This document shows, piece after piece, positions 45,067 to 53,510 of a stretch of DNA of 64,000 bases. The notes under the pieces are model-generated. The model did not search any database, was not told the origin of the DNA, and was given only the letters and a program-made list of their open reading frames with translations. Source of the DNA: Paenibacillus sp. Marseille-Q4541. GTDB lineage: Bacteria; Bacillota; Bacilli; Paenibacillales; Paenibacillaceae. The first letter of the stretch is position 1, and every line of letters begins with the position of its first letter. The DNA lies in contig NZ_JAGXCY010000021.1 in the NCBI RefSeq assembly GCF_018310695.1, forward strand, positions 25,317-89,316, read 5' to 3'. The translations under genes were made by a program, and so were the position numbers.

Positions 45067-45095
45067 TTGACTTATTGAATAAGTCATTGTAATAT
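45067..45095 (+). promoter_or_regulatory. Promoter with palindromic operator, HTH-DUF262 gene
   Basis: TTGACT (45067-45072), 17-bp spacer, TAATAT (45090-45095). The spacer is almost filled by the palindrome GACTTATT-G-AATAAGTC (45069-45085), which also overlaps the -35 box: an ideal position for a repressor. Confidence 0.65.
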
Positions 45096-45119
45096 ATTAC
45101 TAATGAGGAGGATGAGGAA

Positions 45120-46616
45120 ATGATTGGATTAGAGTTGGTAGTCAAACTACGTAACTTAGAATATAAGCAAATTGCAGAGTACTTAGAAATTTCACCACAG
45201 ACTGTAAGTGATTGGATTAAGGGTAAGAGAAAGGTACCTTCCAGAAGGGTTGCTCAACTTTCAGAATACTTAAATATAAAAGAGGAATTAATCTATAAGG
45301 AGCTAGATGAGGAGACAAAGCTTCAAATACATTTTGAAATTATAAATAAAATGTATGATAGCAAAGAAGGTGAAGTTTTTGATAACGATTTTAATGAATT
45401 TAGAACGAATGAGGGGGAAAACAAAATGTTGGAACAATTATCATTCACAGATTTTTCTGTAGATCAATATACCACTTCCGACTTATTTGAACAAATCAAG
45501 GAACGTAAGAAAGAAGTGAAGACGGACGAGATAGATTTCTCCATTTCAGAGTTATCTAATATGTACCTAAGAGGAGCCTTAGATATCCACCCAGAGTTTC
45601 AGAGACTTTTTAGGTGGTCTAATGCTCAGAAATCAAGATTTATTGAATCAATTTTATTGGGGATACCGATACCACCTATTTTTGTGGCAGAAGACGAAAA
45701 ATCGGCTTGGGATGTTATAGATGGTGTGCAGAGATTATCGACAATCTTAGAGTTCTTGGGGATATTAAGAGATGATAACGGTAAAAATGTCCCACCCAGT
45801 GTGTTGGTAGGAACGAAAAAGCTGCCTGCGCTTGAAGGTAAGGTTTGGAATAATGAGTATCATAAATATAATTTTTCTTTTGATGATACAGATTTAGGAT
45901 TAGATAATAAGCTTCTTTACTCGAGACTTAAAATAATTAGAGTTAGTAATGATAGTGATCCAGATGCAAAATACGATATCTTCGATAGACTTAATACGGG
46001 TGGAAGTAAACTAACTCATCAAGAAATTAGAAATTGCTTAGCGATAATGATTAATAGAGAATTTTATACTTATATGAGAGGGTTATCTTACAATGAAAAT
46101 TATATTAATTGCATGCCTCTAACCGACAGATTAATATCAGAACAAGCTGCGTTAGAATATGTCCTACGGTTTATTGTGTATAGAAATATTGATAGGAATC
46201 AATATTCTTATACATCAGATATACATGAATTATTAACAGACAAAATGAAGGACTATTGTAGTAATCCAGGATTGATTAATTTGACGAAGGAAAAGGAAGT
46301 ATTTGAAAAAACATTTGAATTGCTCAATAAATCTCTTGGTGAAAATGCCTTTAAAAAGTTTTATCCTGAGAACAACCGGTTTAAAGGGGCCATAATGCTA
46401 TCAAGTTATGAAATTATAGCTATTGGTATTTCAAATAATATCGATAGTATTACACAATTAAGCAATCCTGTTGATTATATAAGGAATAAGGTTAGAGATC
46501 TCTATAAAAACTCGGAGTACTTAGAATTGCAAACCCAGAAGATTAGTTCACAGCGTGCTGTAACTAGATTTAGTATTCTGACATCCCTAGGAACAAAATA
46601 TTTTAAACCTGTTTAA
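45120..46616 (+). CDS. HTH (XRE) domain fused to DUF262
   Basis: 498 aa. An N-terminal XRE-type helix-turn-helix (about 10-60: YKQIAEYLEISPQTVSDWIK) is joined by an acidic linker to a DUF262 domain with HPEFQRLFRWS and the family's IDGVQRLSTI (about 200-210; consensus DGQQR). DUF262 is the N-terminal half of GmrSD-type and related defence nucleases and binds nucleotides. The DUF1524 HNH half is absent. GAGGAGG precedes ATG 45120. A palindrome inside its promoter suggests self-regulation through the HTH. Confidence 0.82.
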   Translation: MIGLELVVKLRNLEYKQIAEYLEISPQTVSDWIKGKRKVPSRRVAQLSEYLNIKEELIYKELDEETKLQIHFEIINKMYDSKEGEVFDNDFNEFRTNEGENKMLEQLSFTDFSVDQYTTSDLFEQIKERKKEVKTDEIDFSISELSNMYLRGALDIHPEFQRLFRWSNAQKSRFIESILLGIPIPPIFVAEDEKSAWDVIDGVQRLSTILEFLGILRDDNGKNVPPSVLVGTKKLPALEGKVWNNEYHKYNFSFDDTDLGLDNKLLYSRLKIIRVSNDSDPDAKYDIFDRLNTGGSKLTHQEIRNCLAIMINREFYTYMRGLSYNENYINCMPLTDRLISEQAALEYVLRFIVYRNIDRNQYSYTSDIHELLTDKMKDYCSNPGLINLTKEKEVFEKTFELLNKSLGENAFKKFYPENNRFKGAIMLSSYEIIAIGISNNIDSITQLSNPVDYIRNKVRDLYKNSEYLELQTQKISSQRAVTRFSILTSLGTKYFKPV

Positions 46617-46720
46617 CTTCTATATGCAAGTATCTTTGAAGTAGAAAAATCCTTTACCATTGCAGCCGAACCGACGATTTAGCTAATCATACGAGGTGTT
46701 GGATATGAACAAGCTAGAAA

Positions 46721-47061
46721 ATGAGAAGATTGGAACGACAAGAATATCTTGATAACTTTTATGAACACAAGCCTTTGTGGAACAAGTTATAAGACACCGA
46801 TATGGCATTGGAAAAGGTAAACATTTTCCTGAAATTCTACAGATTTCAAATGAGACAGGATTTATACCAGAGCAACAGTTTGAATCGTTATCCCAGGAGA
46901 TAGAAGTTATTTCAAGGAAATCTTATGCTCATTTCCCAATACGCAGAAAGGACATGAGCCCTGATATGGTTAAAGAAGAGGCGTATTCTTCAATTAAAAT
47001 TGCCATAGAGTTTTTACAATTGCTCATAAATTCAAGGGGAACGTTTCAACAGGTTCACTAA
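46721..47061 (+). pseudogene. Hypothetical protein remnant, frameshifted
   Basis: A first fragment MRRLERQEYLDNFYEHKPLW ends at TAA 46790-46792. A second frame from about 46777 reads VEQVIRHRYGIGKGKHFPEI to HIRNS-like helices and stops at 47061. The two probably belonged to one small helical protein; a HEPN-type end (SSIKIAIEFLQLL) is possible but not sure. Confidence 0.4.
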
Positions 47062-47097
47062 GCCACTTCTCTAAACAACTTCAACATCACGCTTCTA

Positions 47098-47129
47098 CGA
47101 ATTGTGGTTTTGCATAGCCATGGTTCGCC
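47098..47129. repeat. Island repeat, half copy at the right end
   Basis: CGAATTGTGGTTTT, then AGCCATGGTTCGC, matches the left half of copies 1 and 2 and runs into the attachment core. Confidence 0.6.
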
Positions 47130-47134
47130 TCCAT
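47125..47134 (+). repeat. Right attachment core (attR) of the island
   Basis: TCGCCTCCAT, identical to 21999-22008. It is followed at 47149 by a terminator nearly identical in its stem to the one beside ssrA, as expected if this was the original ssrA downstream sequence. Confidence 0.6.
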
Positions 47135-47148
47135 TATGCATTATGCGA

Positions 47149-47180
47149 ATCCACAATCGATAGAGATTGTGGATTTTGTT
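47149..47180 (+). terminator. Displaced ssrA terminator
   Basis: AATCCACAATC pairs perfectly with GATTGTGGATT, then TTGTTTT. Confidence 0.75.
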
Positions 47181-47188
47181 TTATAGAA

Positions 47189-47220
47189 ACACCATCCTTA
47201 ATCGGATGGTGTTTTTTTTA
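47189..47220 (+). terminator. Second terminator beyond attR
   Basis: ACACCATCC-TTAATC-GGATGGTGT, then eight T. The rest of the 47062-47376 gap shows no gene. Confidence 0.85.
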
Positions 47221-47376
47221 TTTAAATGAAATAGTCCAAACAATATGTATTGAGATATATTCATCTATTCTAATTTTTTGTAGTATATTTGAAATTAATG
47301 GAAATGTTTTTCCGCTTAGCGTTGAGGTTCTCGTTTTTTTCATCGTAAGTGATTATAGAGGAGGTTGATTCATAAT

Positions 47377-48012
47377 ATGATAACGGAAGTTTCGATCTTA
47401 CCCATTCAATCAGTCTATTCTATTGATAATCACATCATTACTGCCACAGTTTTACATGAAGAACCTTTAATAATGAAATTTGAACATGTACTAAGCGATG
47501 AAGAATGCCAGGTATTTATTGAATCTGCTGCATCACGTCTTGAAAAATCGAAACTCGCGAATAAAGAGATTAGTCAAATTCGGACGAGCAGTGGTATGTT
47601 TTTTAATGAAAATGAAAGCCCTTTAATTACGCTCATTGAAAGCCGTATATCAAGCTTAATGCATATACCTACTGCACATGCGGAAGGACTACAAGTATTA
47701 CATTATGAACCTGGACAAGAATTTAAAGAACATTATGATTTTTTTGGGCCGAGTAGCCCTTCTAGTCATAACAATCGAATTAGTACATTAATTATATATT
47801 TAAATGATGTGGAAGAGGGAGGAGAAACCACATTTCCGACCTTAGGGATTACCGTTAAACCAGTTAAAGGTTCTGCGGTTTACTTCGAATATTTTTATAA
47901 CAATCAAACATTAAATGAACTAACGCTGCATAGTGGCAAACCTGTGATCCGTGGTGAGAAATGGGTAGCTACTCAGTGGATGCGTAAACAACGAATTCGA
48001 GAAGGGTACTGA
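47377..48012 (+). CDS. 2-oxoglutarate/Fe(II)-dependent prolyl 4-hydroxylase
   Basis: 211 aa. Iron ligands are His119 and Asp121 (EHYDFF) and His185 (TLHSGKP), with the 2-oxoglutarate lysine at Lys195 (RGEKW). It matches the Bacillus anthracis-type P4H (LQVLHYEPGQEFKEHYDFF, EEGGETTFPTLG). It hydroxylates proline in peptides or proteins; the target is unknown. ATG 47377 has AGAGGAGG 12 bases upstream, slightly far, and a TTG at 47365 is in frame. First chromosomal gene after the island. Confidence 0.9.
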   Translation: MITEVSILPIQSVYSIDNHIITATVLHEEPLIMKFEHVLSDEECQVFIESAASRLEKSKLANKEISQIRTSSGMFFNENESPLITLIESRISSLMHIPTAHAEGLQVLHYEPGQEFKEHYDFFGPSSPSSHNNRISTLIIYLNDVEEGGETTFPTLGITVKPVKGSAVYFEYFYNNQTLNELTLHSGKPVIRGEKWVATQWMRKQRIREGY

Positions 48013-48021
48013 AGATTAGGG

Positions 48022-48047
48022 AGACCACCATTGCAGGTGGTCTTTTT
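48022..48047 (+). terminator. Terminator after the P4H gene
   Basis: AGACCACC-ATTGCA-GGTGGTCT then TTTTG. Confidence 0.9.
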
Positions 48048-48165
48048 GTTATATTGTTTTCCATACTGATTCACAAGAATCACCGAGGATGGTAAAATAA
48101 AACTTTTAATAGAACTGCTGAACTAAAGTTTTATTACATAGATACGTATTAAGGAGAATCCTAAA

Positions 48166-48984
48166 ATGAACACCATTGAATCCTTGGACACTCTGATTGC
48201 CATAATTCCAATCTTAAAGGGAGCAGTTCCTGCACAATTATCGATTGCTATTTGTGATACAGAGAAATTTATTGCATATTGGCCTGGAGAGGATATTAAT
48301 TTGGAGATCCGTGTCGGTCAATCGTTGCATCACGAGGAACCGTTAACGCAGGCGATTCGGAACAATGTAGCGTTAAAGGCGGAGGTACCTGCCTCATTTT
48401 ATGGATTTGAATTTATAGGAACAGCGACACCGCTTCACGACTCTAAGGGCAATGTGATCGGTGGTATAGCTATTCAGCTTCGTAAACAAAGTGAATTAAT
48501 AGCCATTGCGGATCAAATTTCGGGTTCACTATCTGAAGCTAACGAGCGGCTTTCGCAAGTTGCGGAAGATTCATCCATACTGGCAGAGTCTGCTCAGCAT
48601 CTTCTTACGCTCGCCCACCAGACGGCAGGACAGGTGAATGAAACGGATAAAGTTCTATCGATTGTTAAAAGAGTAGCGGACCAAACCAATCTATTAGGCA
48701 TTAATGCAGCAATTGAAGCGGCCCATGCAGGAGATTTAGGAAGAGGATTTGGTGTTGTAGCTGACGAGATACGGAAACTTTCCAAGGAGACGGTTACCTC
48801 CACGAATGTGATTCAAAATACACTGAAAACATTCGAAGAGGCGATTAGTGGAATGCGCGTATCCATTGAACAAATGACGGCTACTGTAGAGCGGCAGGCG
48901 ACAAAGTCCCGTCAGGTTTCAGATTTTATCGAAGAAGTTAATCGGATGTCTGACCAATTGAATGAATTCGCAAAAAGATTATAA
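48166..48984 (+). CDS. Soluble methyl-accepting chemotaxis protein (YfmS-like)
   Basis: 272 aa without membrane segments. An N-terminal sensing domain (about 1-110) is followed by a coiled-coil signalling domain with the conserved tip KRVADQTNLLGINAAIEAAH and GRGFGVVADEIRKLS. It resembles B. subtilis YfmS, a cytoplasmic receptor that signals to CheA. AAGGAGAA precedes ATG 48166. Confidence 0.9.
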   Translation: MNTIESLDTLIAIIPILKGAVPAQLSIAICDTEKFIAYWPGEDINLEIRVGQSLHHEEPLTQAIRNNVALKAEVPASFYGFEFIGTATPLHDSKGNVIGGIAIQLRKQSELIAIADQISGSLSEANERLSQVAEDSSILAESAQHLLTLAHQTAGQVNETDKVLSIVKRVADQTNLLGINAAIEAAHAGDLGRGFGVVADEIRKLSKETVTSTNVIQNTLKTFEEAISGMRVSIEQMTATVERQATKSRQVSDFIEEVNRMSDQLNEFAKRL

Positions 48985-49103
48985 CTCTGCTCTAGGGAGT
49001 GTCTAACGTTATCGTATGACAGGGCGCCTCTATTTGGCGGAAAAATAATGAATTGTAACCTACGACTCTATGAGGCGACTTAATTATCCTATAAGGCTCA
49101 GTA

Positions 49104-49137
49104 AAAAGGACCCAGCGACTGCTTGGTCCTTTTATTT
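49104..49137. terminator. Bidirectional terminator
   Basis: AAAAGGACC and GGTCCTTTT enclose AGC-GACT-GCT; it ends the chemotaxis gene and, on the other strand, the small gene at 49159-49323. Confidence 0.8.
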
Positions 49138-49158
49138 GTATACGTCATGGGCTTAGGA

Positions 49159-49323
49159 CTAATGGTAACTTTCCTTATATTTACCGTTGTCGTCATGTTG
49201 CGATTGTTTCCGGCGATCATTACGGGCTTGCTGTTGCTGTTGAGCATCCAAACTGTTCACGGGTTCCGCCTCTAGATCTTTTACCGTATTGATTAGGTTT
49301 TTGTCCTCTTGGTTTGTACTCAA
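49159..49323 (-). CDS. Small hypothetical protein with Gln-rich middle
   Basis: 54 aa: MSTNQEDKNLINTVKDLEAE, a run LDAQQQQQARNDRRKQSQ, and an end DDNGKYKESYH. It starts at TTG 49323 with AAGGAGG at ideal spacing, and terminates in the shared hairpin. Hydrophilic, no family recognised. The strong ribosome binding site and terminator make it a real gene despite its size. Confidence 0.6.
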   Translation of the reverse strand: MSTNQEDKNLINTVKDLEAEPVNSLDAQQQQQARNDRRKQSQHDDNGKYKESYH

Positions 49324-49618
49324 TTGAAGGTCCTCCTTGATTACTTGAATTGGTTATAAAGAATATTATGTGCCGGTTGCCGAGTGGCTATTCGTGTTGT
49401 ATCTCAGTCGAAATGTACATTACGTACCTTCATTTGAATGGCTGACTTATTCGAATAAACACATCCAATCTTTCAAATTTTTACTGGGATCTGTTATTAT
49501 GGAAGAAGGTATAGGCAAGCGCATTCATAACGATCTGTAACCGCCTACACTTGTGATTATTTGCACTTATATTTAATGTAACTAGGACTTTATTTCACTG
49601 CAAATAGGAGGAAATCAT
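49324..49618. other. Divergent intergenic region
   Basis: About 295 bases between the small minus-strand gene and the GH3 gene. No clear promoter boxes or other structure. Confidence 0.4.
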
Positions 49619-52405
49619 TTGAGCTCACAACAAATCGGTGTTCCATTAGAAGGTTTTGCTGAATTTAGCAGAAAAGTCGCAGCAGAAGGTGCAGTACTCT
49701 TAAAAAATGATAGACAGGTACTTCCTATACAGCCTTCCGAAAACGTTTCAGTTTTTGGTCGTACTCAGGTTAATTACTATCGCAGCGGTACGGGATCGGG
49801 CGGTAGCGTGAATGTGGTGTACACTACAAATCTGTTGGATGGACTGCGTGCGAAGAAAGAAATCCATGTTAATGAAGAACTTGCAAGTATATATGAACAA
49901 TGGATTGAGCAGAATCCGTTCGATAACGGCGGAGGCGGCTGGGCGGCAGAGCCATGGCATCAGAAAGAAATGCCGCTGACGGACGAACTGGTTTCCCGTG
50001 CAAGAGCGAAATCACCGAAGGCAATTATCGTCATCGGACGTACTGCCGGGGAAGACCAGGATAACGCGAATGAACAGGGAAGCTATCAACTTACTGAAGA
50101 TGAAAAAGCGATGCTTCAAATGGTAACAAAGTATTTTGAACAGACGGTTGTTGTGCTAAATGTCTCCAATATTATCGATATGAGCTGGCTGGGTGATGAG
50201 AGTCACGTAAATCCGATCCCTTGCGTTCTCTACGCTTGGCAGGGTGGCATGGAAGGCGGTAATGCCATTGCGGACGTCCTGGTCGGTGATGTAACCCCGA
50301 GTGGTAAACTAACGGATACGATTGCTTACTCCATTGAGGACTACCCATCAACCCGCAATTACGGAAATGAGTTTAAAAATTTTTACGAAGAGGATATTTA
50401 TGTAGGTTATCGTTATTTTGAGACTTTTAGCCCGGATAAGGTACAGTTCGAATTCGGTTATGGGCTTTCATACACCACCTTTGCAATTGAGCCGGAGGAA
50501 GCAAAGCAGGTAACCAAAGACGGAGCAGAATATATCGAAATAGGTGCTACCGTAACCAATACCGGGAATACTTATGCAGGAAAAGAGACGGTTCAAGTTT
50601 ACTACGAAGCGCCCCAAGGGAAACTGGGGCAACCTGCAAGAACACTTGCCGCTTTTGCGAAGACAAGTATTCTGAATCCGGGTGAATCGGAGCGACTGAC
50701 GTTGAGTTTCTCTGTGCATTCTATGGCTTCTTATGATGACAGCGGGGTTACAGGTCATCCTTCGGCATATGTGTTGGAACAGGGAAACTACCTGTTCTAT
50801 GTGGGGAACAGTGTTAAAAAATTGCAGGCAGTTACTGTAGATGGACTGCAAGGCTACCATGTTCAAGACCTCGTCGTTGTTGAGCAACTGCAAGAGGCAA
50901 TGGCGCCGACAGAGAGTTTTACTAGATTTATGCCTGGCGTTCGTAAAGAAAGTGGTATTTATGAACTAACGTCTGCAGTGGTACCAACACGACAGGTCTC
51001 ACTGGTTGAACGGATTGAGAAGAATCTTCCGAAGACCTTGGAGCAGACAGGAGATCAGGGTTACAAGCTGAGAGATGTGTGTGAACAGAAAGTCAGCATG
51101 GAAACTTTTATCGCTCAGCTCAGTGATCATGATTTGGCGGCTATTGTCAGAGGAGAGGGGATGAGCAGTCCGCTTGTAACGCCGGGTACGGCATCCGCTT
51201 TTGGCGGGGTTAGTGACAGTCTTCTTGGCCTAGGCATTCCGATAGGCTGTACAGCGGACGGTCCTTCCGGCATCCGCATGGATAGCGGACAGCAGGCTAC
51301 GCAGGTCGCGATTGGGACACTGCTTGCGGCTACGTGGAATGTAGATTTAGTGGAAGAACTCTATGTTCTGGAAGGTAAGGAACTAGTGCGAAATAACATC
51401 GACACATTACTCGGACCAGGACTGAACATCCGCCGGAGTCCGCTGAATGGGCGTAACTTTGAATATTTCTCGGAAGATCCGCTGATATCCGGTCTATTTG
51501 CCGCAGCTTGTACCCGTGGAATCCGCAAAGGCGGTTCCAATGCAACGCTGAAGCACTTTGCCTGTAACAACCAGGAGAAATATCGCAGCAAAGTAGATGC
51601 AGTCGTGTCAGAACGGGCACTACGCGAGATCTATTTGAAAGGATTTGAAATCGCAGTCAAGCAGGGCGGAGCTAACTCCATAATGACATCGTATAATCCG
51701 ATTAATGGACACTGGGCAGCTTCAAACTATGATTTGAATACAACGATTCTTCGGGAAGAGTGGGGATTCCAAGGTATTGTCATGACCGACTGGTGGGCCG
51801 TGATGAATGATGTTGTTAGCGGTGGCCCGGCAGATCGCAAGTATACGAATTTCATGGTTCGAGCGCAAAACGATCTATATATGGTGGTCAGCAATTATGG
51901 TGCCGAAACGAATGTATGGGGCGATAATACGTTAGAATCCCTAGAGAATGGAACCCTGACTCGCGGGGAACTTCAGCGTAGCGCAATTAATATATGTAAG
52001 TTTCTGATGCAGGCACCGGTGTTTGGCAGAGATGAATTCGTTGTAGAGCACGTCGAATTGATTAAGGCTATTAGCGCATTGGAAGCCGAACAGGCACAAA
52101 CGGTAGCGCAGGAAGCACGGGTCAAAGTTATTCCTAACGGTTTGGTAACGATGAAAGTGAATGATTCAGGAGTATACCGCATCTTTGCAGGCGTCATGTC
52201 CCCTGATGGCGAGCTGGCACAAAGTGCATGTAACCTGATGCTAAACGACCAATTAGTGACCACCATTCAGACCAACGGTACGGATGGACAGTGGATTAAG
52301 CTGAAACAGATCAAAGTCGAGCTAGAGGCTGGCTTGTATGAGATGAAGTTTGAACATATCAAGCCGGGCATGCATATCGATTGGATTGAATTCAAGCAAG
52401 TGTAA
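49619..52405 (+). CDS. Beta-glucosidase-type glycoside hydrolase family 3, circularly permuted domain order
   Basis: 928 aa, cytoplasmic (no signal peptide). The order is GH3 C-terminal domain first (AVLLKND, TAGEDQDN), then fibronectin-like (about 300-400), then the N-terminal TIM barrel last (GPSGIRMDSGQQ, NGRNFEYFSEDP, LKHFACNNQE). The nucleophile is Asp724 in GIVMTDWW. A beta-sandwich of about 100 residues ends the protein (KVNDSGVYRIFAG...HIDWIEF). This reversed order is known in Ruminococcus and Clostridium-type GH3 enzymes. The start is TTG 49619 with AGGAGG. It hydrolyses terminal beta-glycosides; the exact sugar is unknown. Confidence 0.9.
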   Translation: MSSQQIGVPLEGFAEFSRKVAAEGAVLLKNDRQVLPIQPSENVSVFGRTQVNYYRSGTGSGGSVNVVYTTNLLDGLRAKKEIHVNEELASIYEQWIEQNPFDNGGGGWAAEPWHQKEMPLTDELVSRARAKSPKAIIVIGRTAGEDQDNANEQGSYQLTEDEKAMLQMVTKYFEQTVVVLNVSNIIDMSWLGDESHVNPIPCVLYAWQGGMEGGNAIADVLVGDVTPSGKLTDTIAYSIEDYPSTRNYGNEFKNFYEEDIYVGYRYFETFSPDKVQFEFGYGLSYTTFAIEPEEAKQVTKDGAEYIEIGATVTNTGNTYAGKETVQVYYEAPQGKLGQPARTLAAFAKTSILNPGESERLTLSFSVHSMASYDDSGVTGHPSAYVLEQGNYLFYVGNSVKKLQAVTVDGLQGYHVQDLVVVEQLQEAMAPTESFTRFMPGVRKESGIYELTSAVVPTRQVSLVERIEKNLPKTLEQTGDQGYKLRDVCEQKVSMETFIAQLSDHDLAAIVRGEGMSSPLVTPGTASAFGGVSDSLLGLGIPIGCTADGPSGIRMDSGQQATQVAIGTLLAATWNVDLVEELYVLEGKELVRNNIDTLLGPGLNIRRSPLNGRNFEYFSEDPLISGLFAAACTRGIRKGGSNATLKHFACNNQEKYRSKVDAVVSERALREIYLKGFEIAVKQGGANSIMTSYNPINGHWAASNYDLNTTILREEWGFQGIVMTDWWAVMNDVVSGGPADRKYTNFMVRAQNDLYMVVSNYGAETNVWGDNTLESLENGTLTRGELQRSAINICKFLMQAPVFGRDEFVVEHVELIKAISALEAEQAQTVAQEARVKVIPNGLVTMKVNDSGVYRIFAGVMSPDGELAQSACNLMLNDQLVTTIQTNGTDGQWIKLKQIKVELEAGLYEMKFEHIKPGMHIDWIEFKQV

Positions 52406-52414
52406 AAGCTAGAC

Positions 52415-52450
52415 AATAAAAACCGACCTTTAAAAGGTCGGTTTTTATTA
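52415..52450 (+). terminator. Terminator after GH3
   Basis: AATAAAAACCGACCTTT and AAAAGGTCGGTTTTTATT, nearly perfect and symmetric. Confidence 0.9.
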
Positions 52451-52475
52451 CCAGTCTGTAATTGTGTAATAAAAG

Positions 52476-52640
52476 TAGCTAATTAGTGTGAGGTGTGCTA
52501 TACTAAGTTTATTGAAGTATTGACCTGACGAATTCACATAGCGTAGAGGGTTGTTCTTAAATTAATAACCTTGTCCCCTATGTGTATTTTTATTTTAAGG
52601 TAAGAATTTCATGTAAATTTAAAATTAGGTGGTAATCATA
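52476..52640 (+). promoter_or_regulatory. Promoter and structured cold-shock leader, copy 1
   Basis: Extended -10 TGCTATACT (TATACT 52499-52504) with a poor -35 (TAGCTA), then a leader of about 130 nt. CACATAG (52535-52541) pairs with CTATGTG (52578-52584) and encloses GGTTGTT...AATAACC. The second csp copy conserves both stems but not the loop. A thermosensing csp-type leader is inferred. Confidence 0.55.
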
Positions 52641-52841
52641 ATGGAAACAGGAACAGTGAAATGGTTTAATGCAGAAAAAGGATTTGGCTTCATCGAAGTT
52701 GAAGGCGGAAGCGATGTATTCGTACATTTCAGCGCAATCACTGGAGACGGATTTAAATCTTTGGACGAAGGTCAACGTGTTGAATTCAACATCGTACAAG
52801 GCCAACGCGGCGCACAAGCCGAAAACGTAGTAAAACTCTAA
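52641..52841 (+). CDS. Cold-shock protein, CspA family, copy 1
   Basis: 66-aa single cold-shock domain, an RNA chaperone. RNP motifs KGFGFIEV and VFVHFSAI are present. AGGTGG is eight bases before ATG 52641. The protein is identical to the second copy at 53511. It is followed by a ydjO-type gene. Confidence 0.96.
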   Translation: METGTVKWFNAEKGFGFIEVEGGSDVFVHFSAITGDGFKSLDEGQRVEFNIVQGQRGAQAENVVKL

Positions 52842-52855
52842 TACTTTTAGAGCGT

Positions 52856-52890
52856 AATGCCTCAAACATTGTTTGAGGCATTTTTTTTAT
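52856..52890 (+). terminator. Terminator after csp copy 1
   Basis: AATGCCTCAAAC-ATT-GTTTGAGGCATT, then T6. Confidence 0.9.
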
Positions 52891-52927
52891 TTGCAGTAAC
52901 ATATTCGAAACAGAAAGAGGGATACAC

Positions 52928-53140
52928 ATGTACAATTCTCGAAGAAAACCTGCAGAAGATGTACCAATGGAGTTAACGGCAATATGGTCTTGTTCAAACG
53001 ACAAATGTAAGGGGTGGATGAGAGATAACTTTGTCTTTAACGTGATTCCCGTATGCCCTCAGTGTCAGTCTAATGTGATGAGAGATGAGCGAATGCTGGC
53101 AGCTGTAACGAATACAAGTCCTAGTCAGATTAAAATATAA
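52928..53140 (+). CDS. Cold-inducible protein YdjO-like, copy 1
   Basis: 70 aa with a zinc-binding pattern CSNDKC...CPQC and KGWMRDNF, as in YdjO, a small cold-inducible Bacillus protein of unknown function. AGAGGG precedes ATG 52928. It is paired with csp here and again at 53788. Confidence 0.8.
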   Translation: MYNSRRKPAEDVPMELTAIWSCSNDKCKGWMRDNFVFNVIPVCPQCQSNVMRDERMLAAVTNTSPSQIKI

Positions 53141-53177
53141 TGGGTATGAGGCTAGTCTAGCCTCGTCTTCATCATGC

Positions 53178-53210
53178 AAACAGACCTTTTTAAGGTCTGT
53201 TTTTATTTAT
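53178..53210 (+). terminator. Terminator after ydjO copy 1
   Basis: AAACAGACCTT and AAGGTCTGTTT, then TTATTT. A smaller palindrome GAGGCTAG-T-CTAGCCTC is at 53148-53164. Confidence 0.85.
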
Positions 53211-53510
53211 TTGGAACTGAGATTAAGGAAAGTAACTTGTCCTTGCTCGTGTAAAGCAGCTGGTGGTATGTATGGAGAAGATCATCGAATATGAATGACG
53301 TAAATGACCTGTCATTTTACTTCTATGTATAAATATATAATAAAAGTAGCTAAATAATCTGATGTGTGTTATAATAAGTTTATTGAAGTAGTGACCTAAC
53401 GAATCCACATAGCGTAGAGGGTTGTTCTTGAATAATAACCTTGTCCCCTATGTGTATTTTTATTATAAGGTAGAAATTTCATGTAAATTTAAAATTAGGT
53501 GGTAATCATA
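53211..53510 (+). promoter_or_regulatory. Promoter and structured cold-shock leader, copy 2
   Basis: TAGCTA (53347-53352), 17-bp spacer, extended -10 TGTTATAAT (53367-53375). The leader has CACATAG (53406-53412) and CTATGTG (53448-53454), as in copy 1. Upstream, near 53300-53321, lies an inverted repeat GTAAATGAC-CT-GTCATTTTAC, absent from copy 1. Confidence 0.55.

Larger units (their letters stand above)
22009..47134. mobile_element. Genomic island inserted at the ssrA 3' end (about 25 kb)
   Basis: Bounded on the left by tmRNA and a serine recombinase, on the right by a second TCGCCTCCAT core followed by an ssrA-like terminator. The content differs sharply from its surroundings: hypothetical and defence genes, low GC in most of the right half, and many broken genes. 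No conjugation genes and no relaxase are seen. With the DUF927 helicase and RadC-like genes broken it is probably no longer autonomous. The right border is inferred from the short core and the terminator, not from an empty-site comparison. Confidence 0.7.

Noticed and set aside
22009..47134. CRISPR array or tRNA genes on the island
   Set aside because: No regularly spaced repeats and no tRNA-like folds were seen besides the ssrA tRNA-like end.
47102..47368. Plus-strand ORF of 88 codons across attR
   Set aside because: It runs through two terminator hairpins and has low-complexity hydrophobic content; not a gene.
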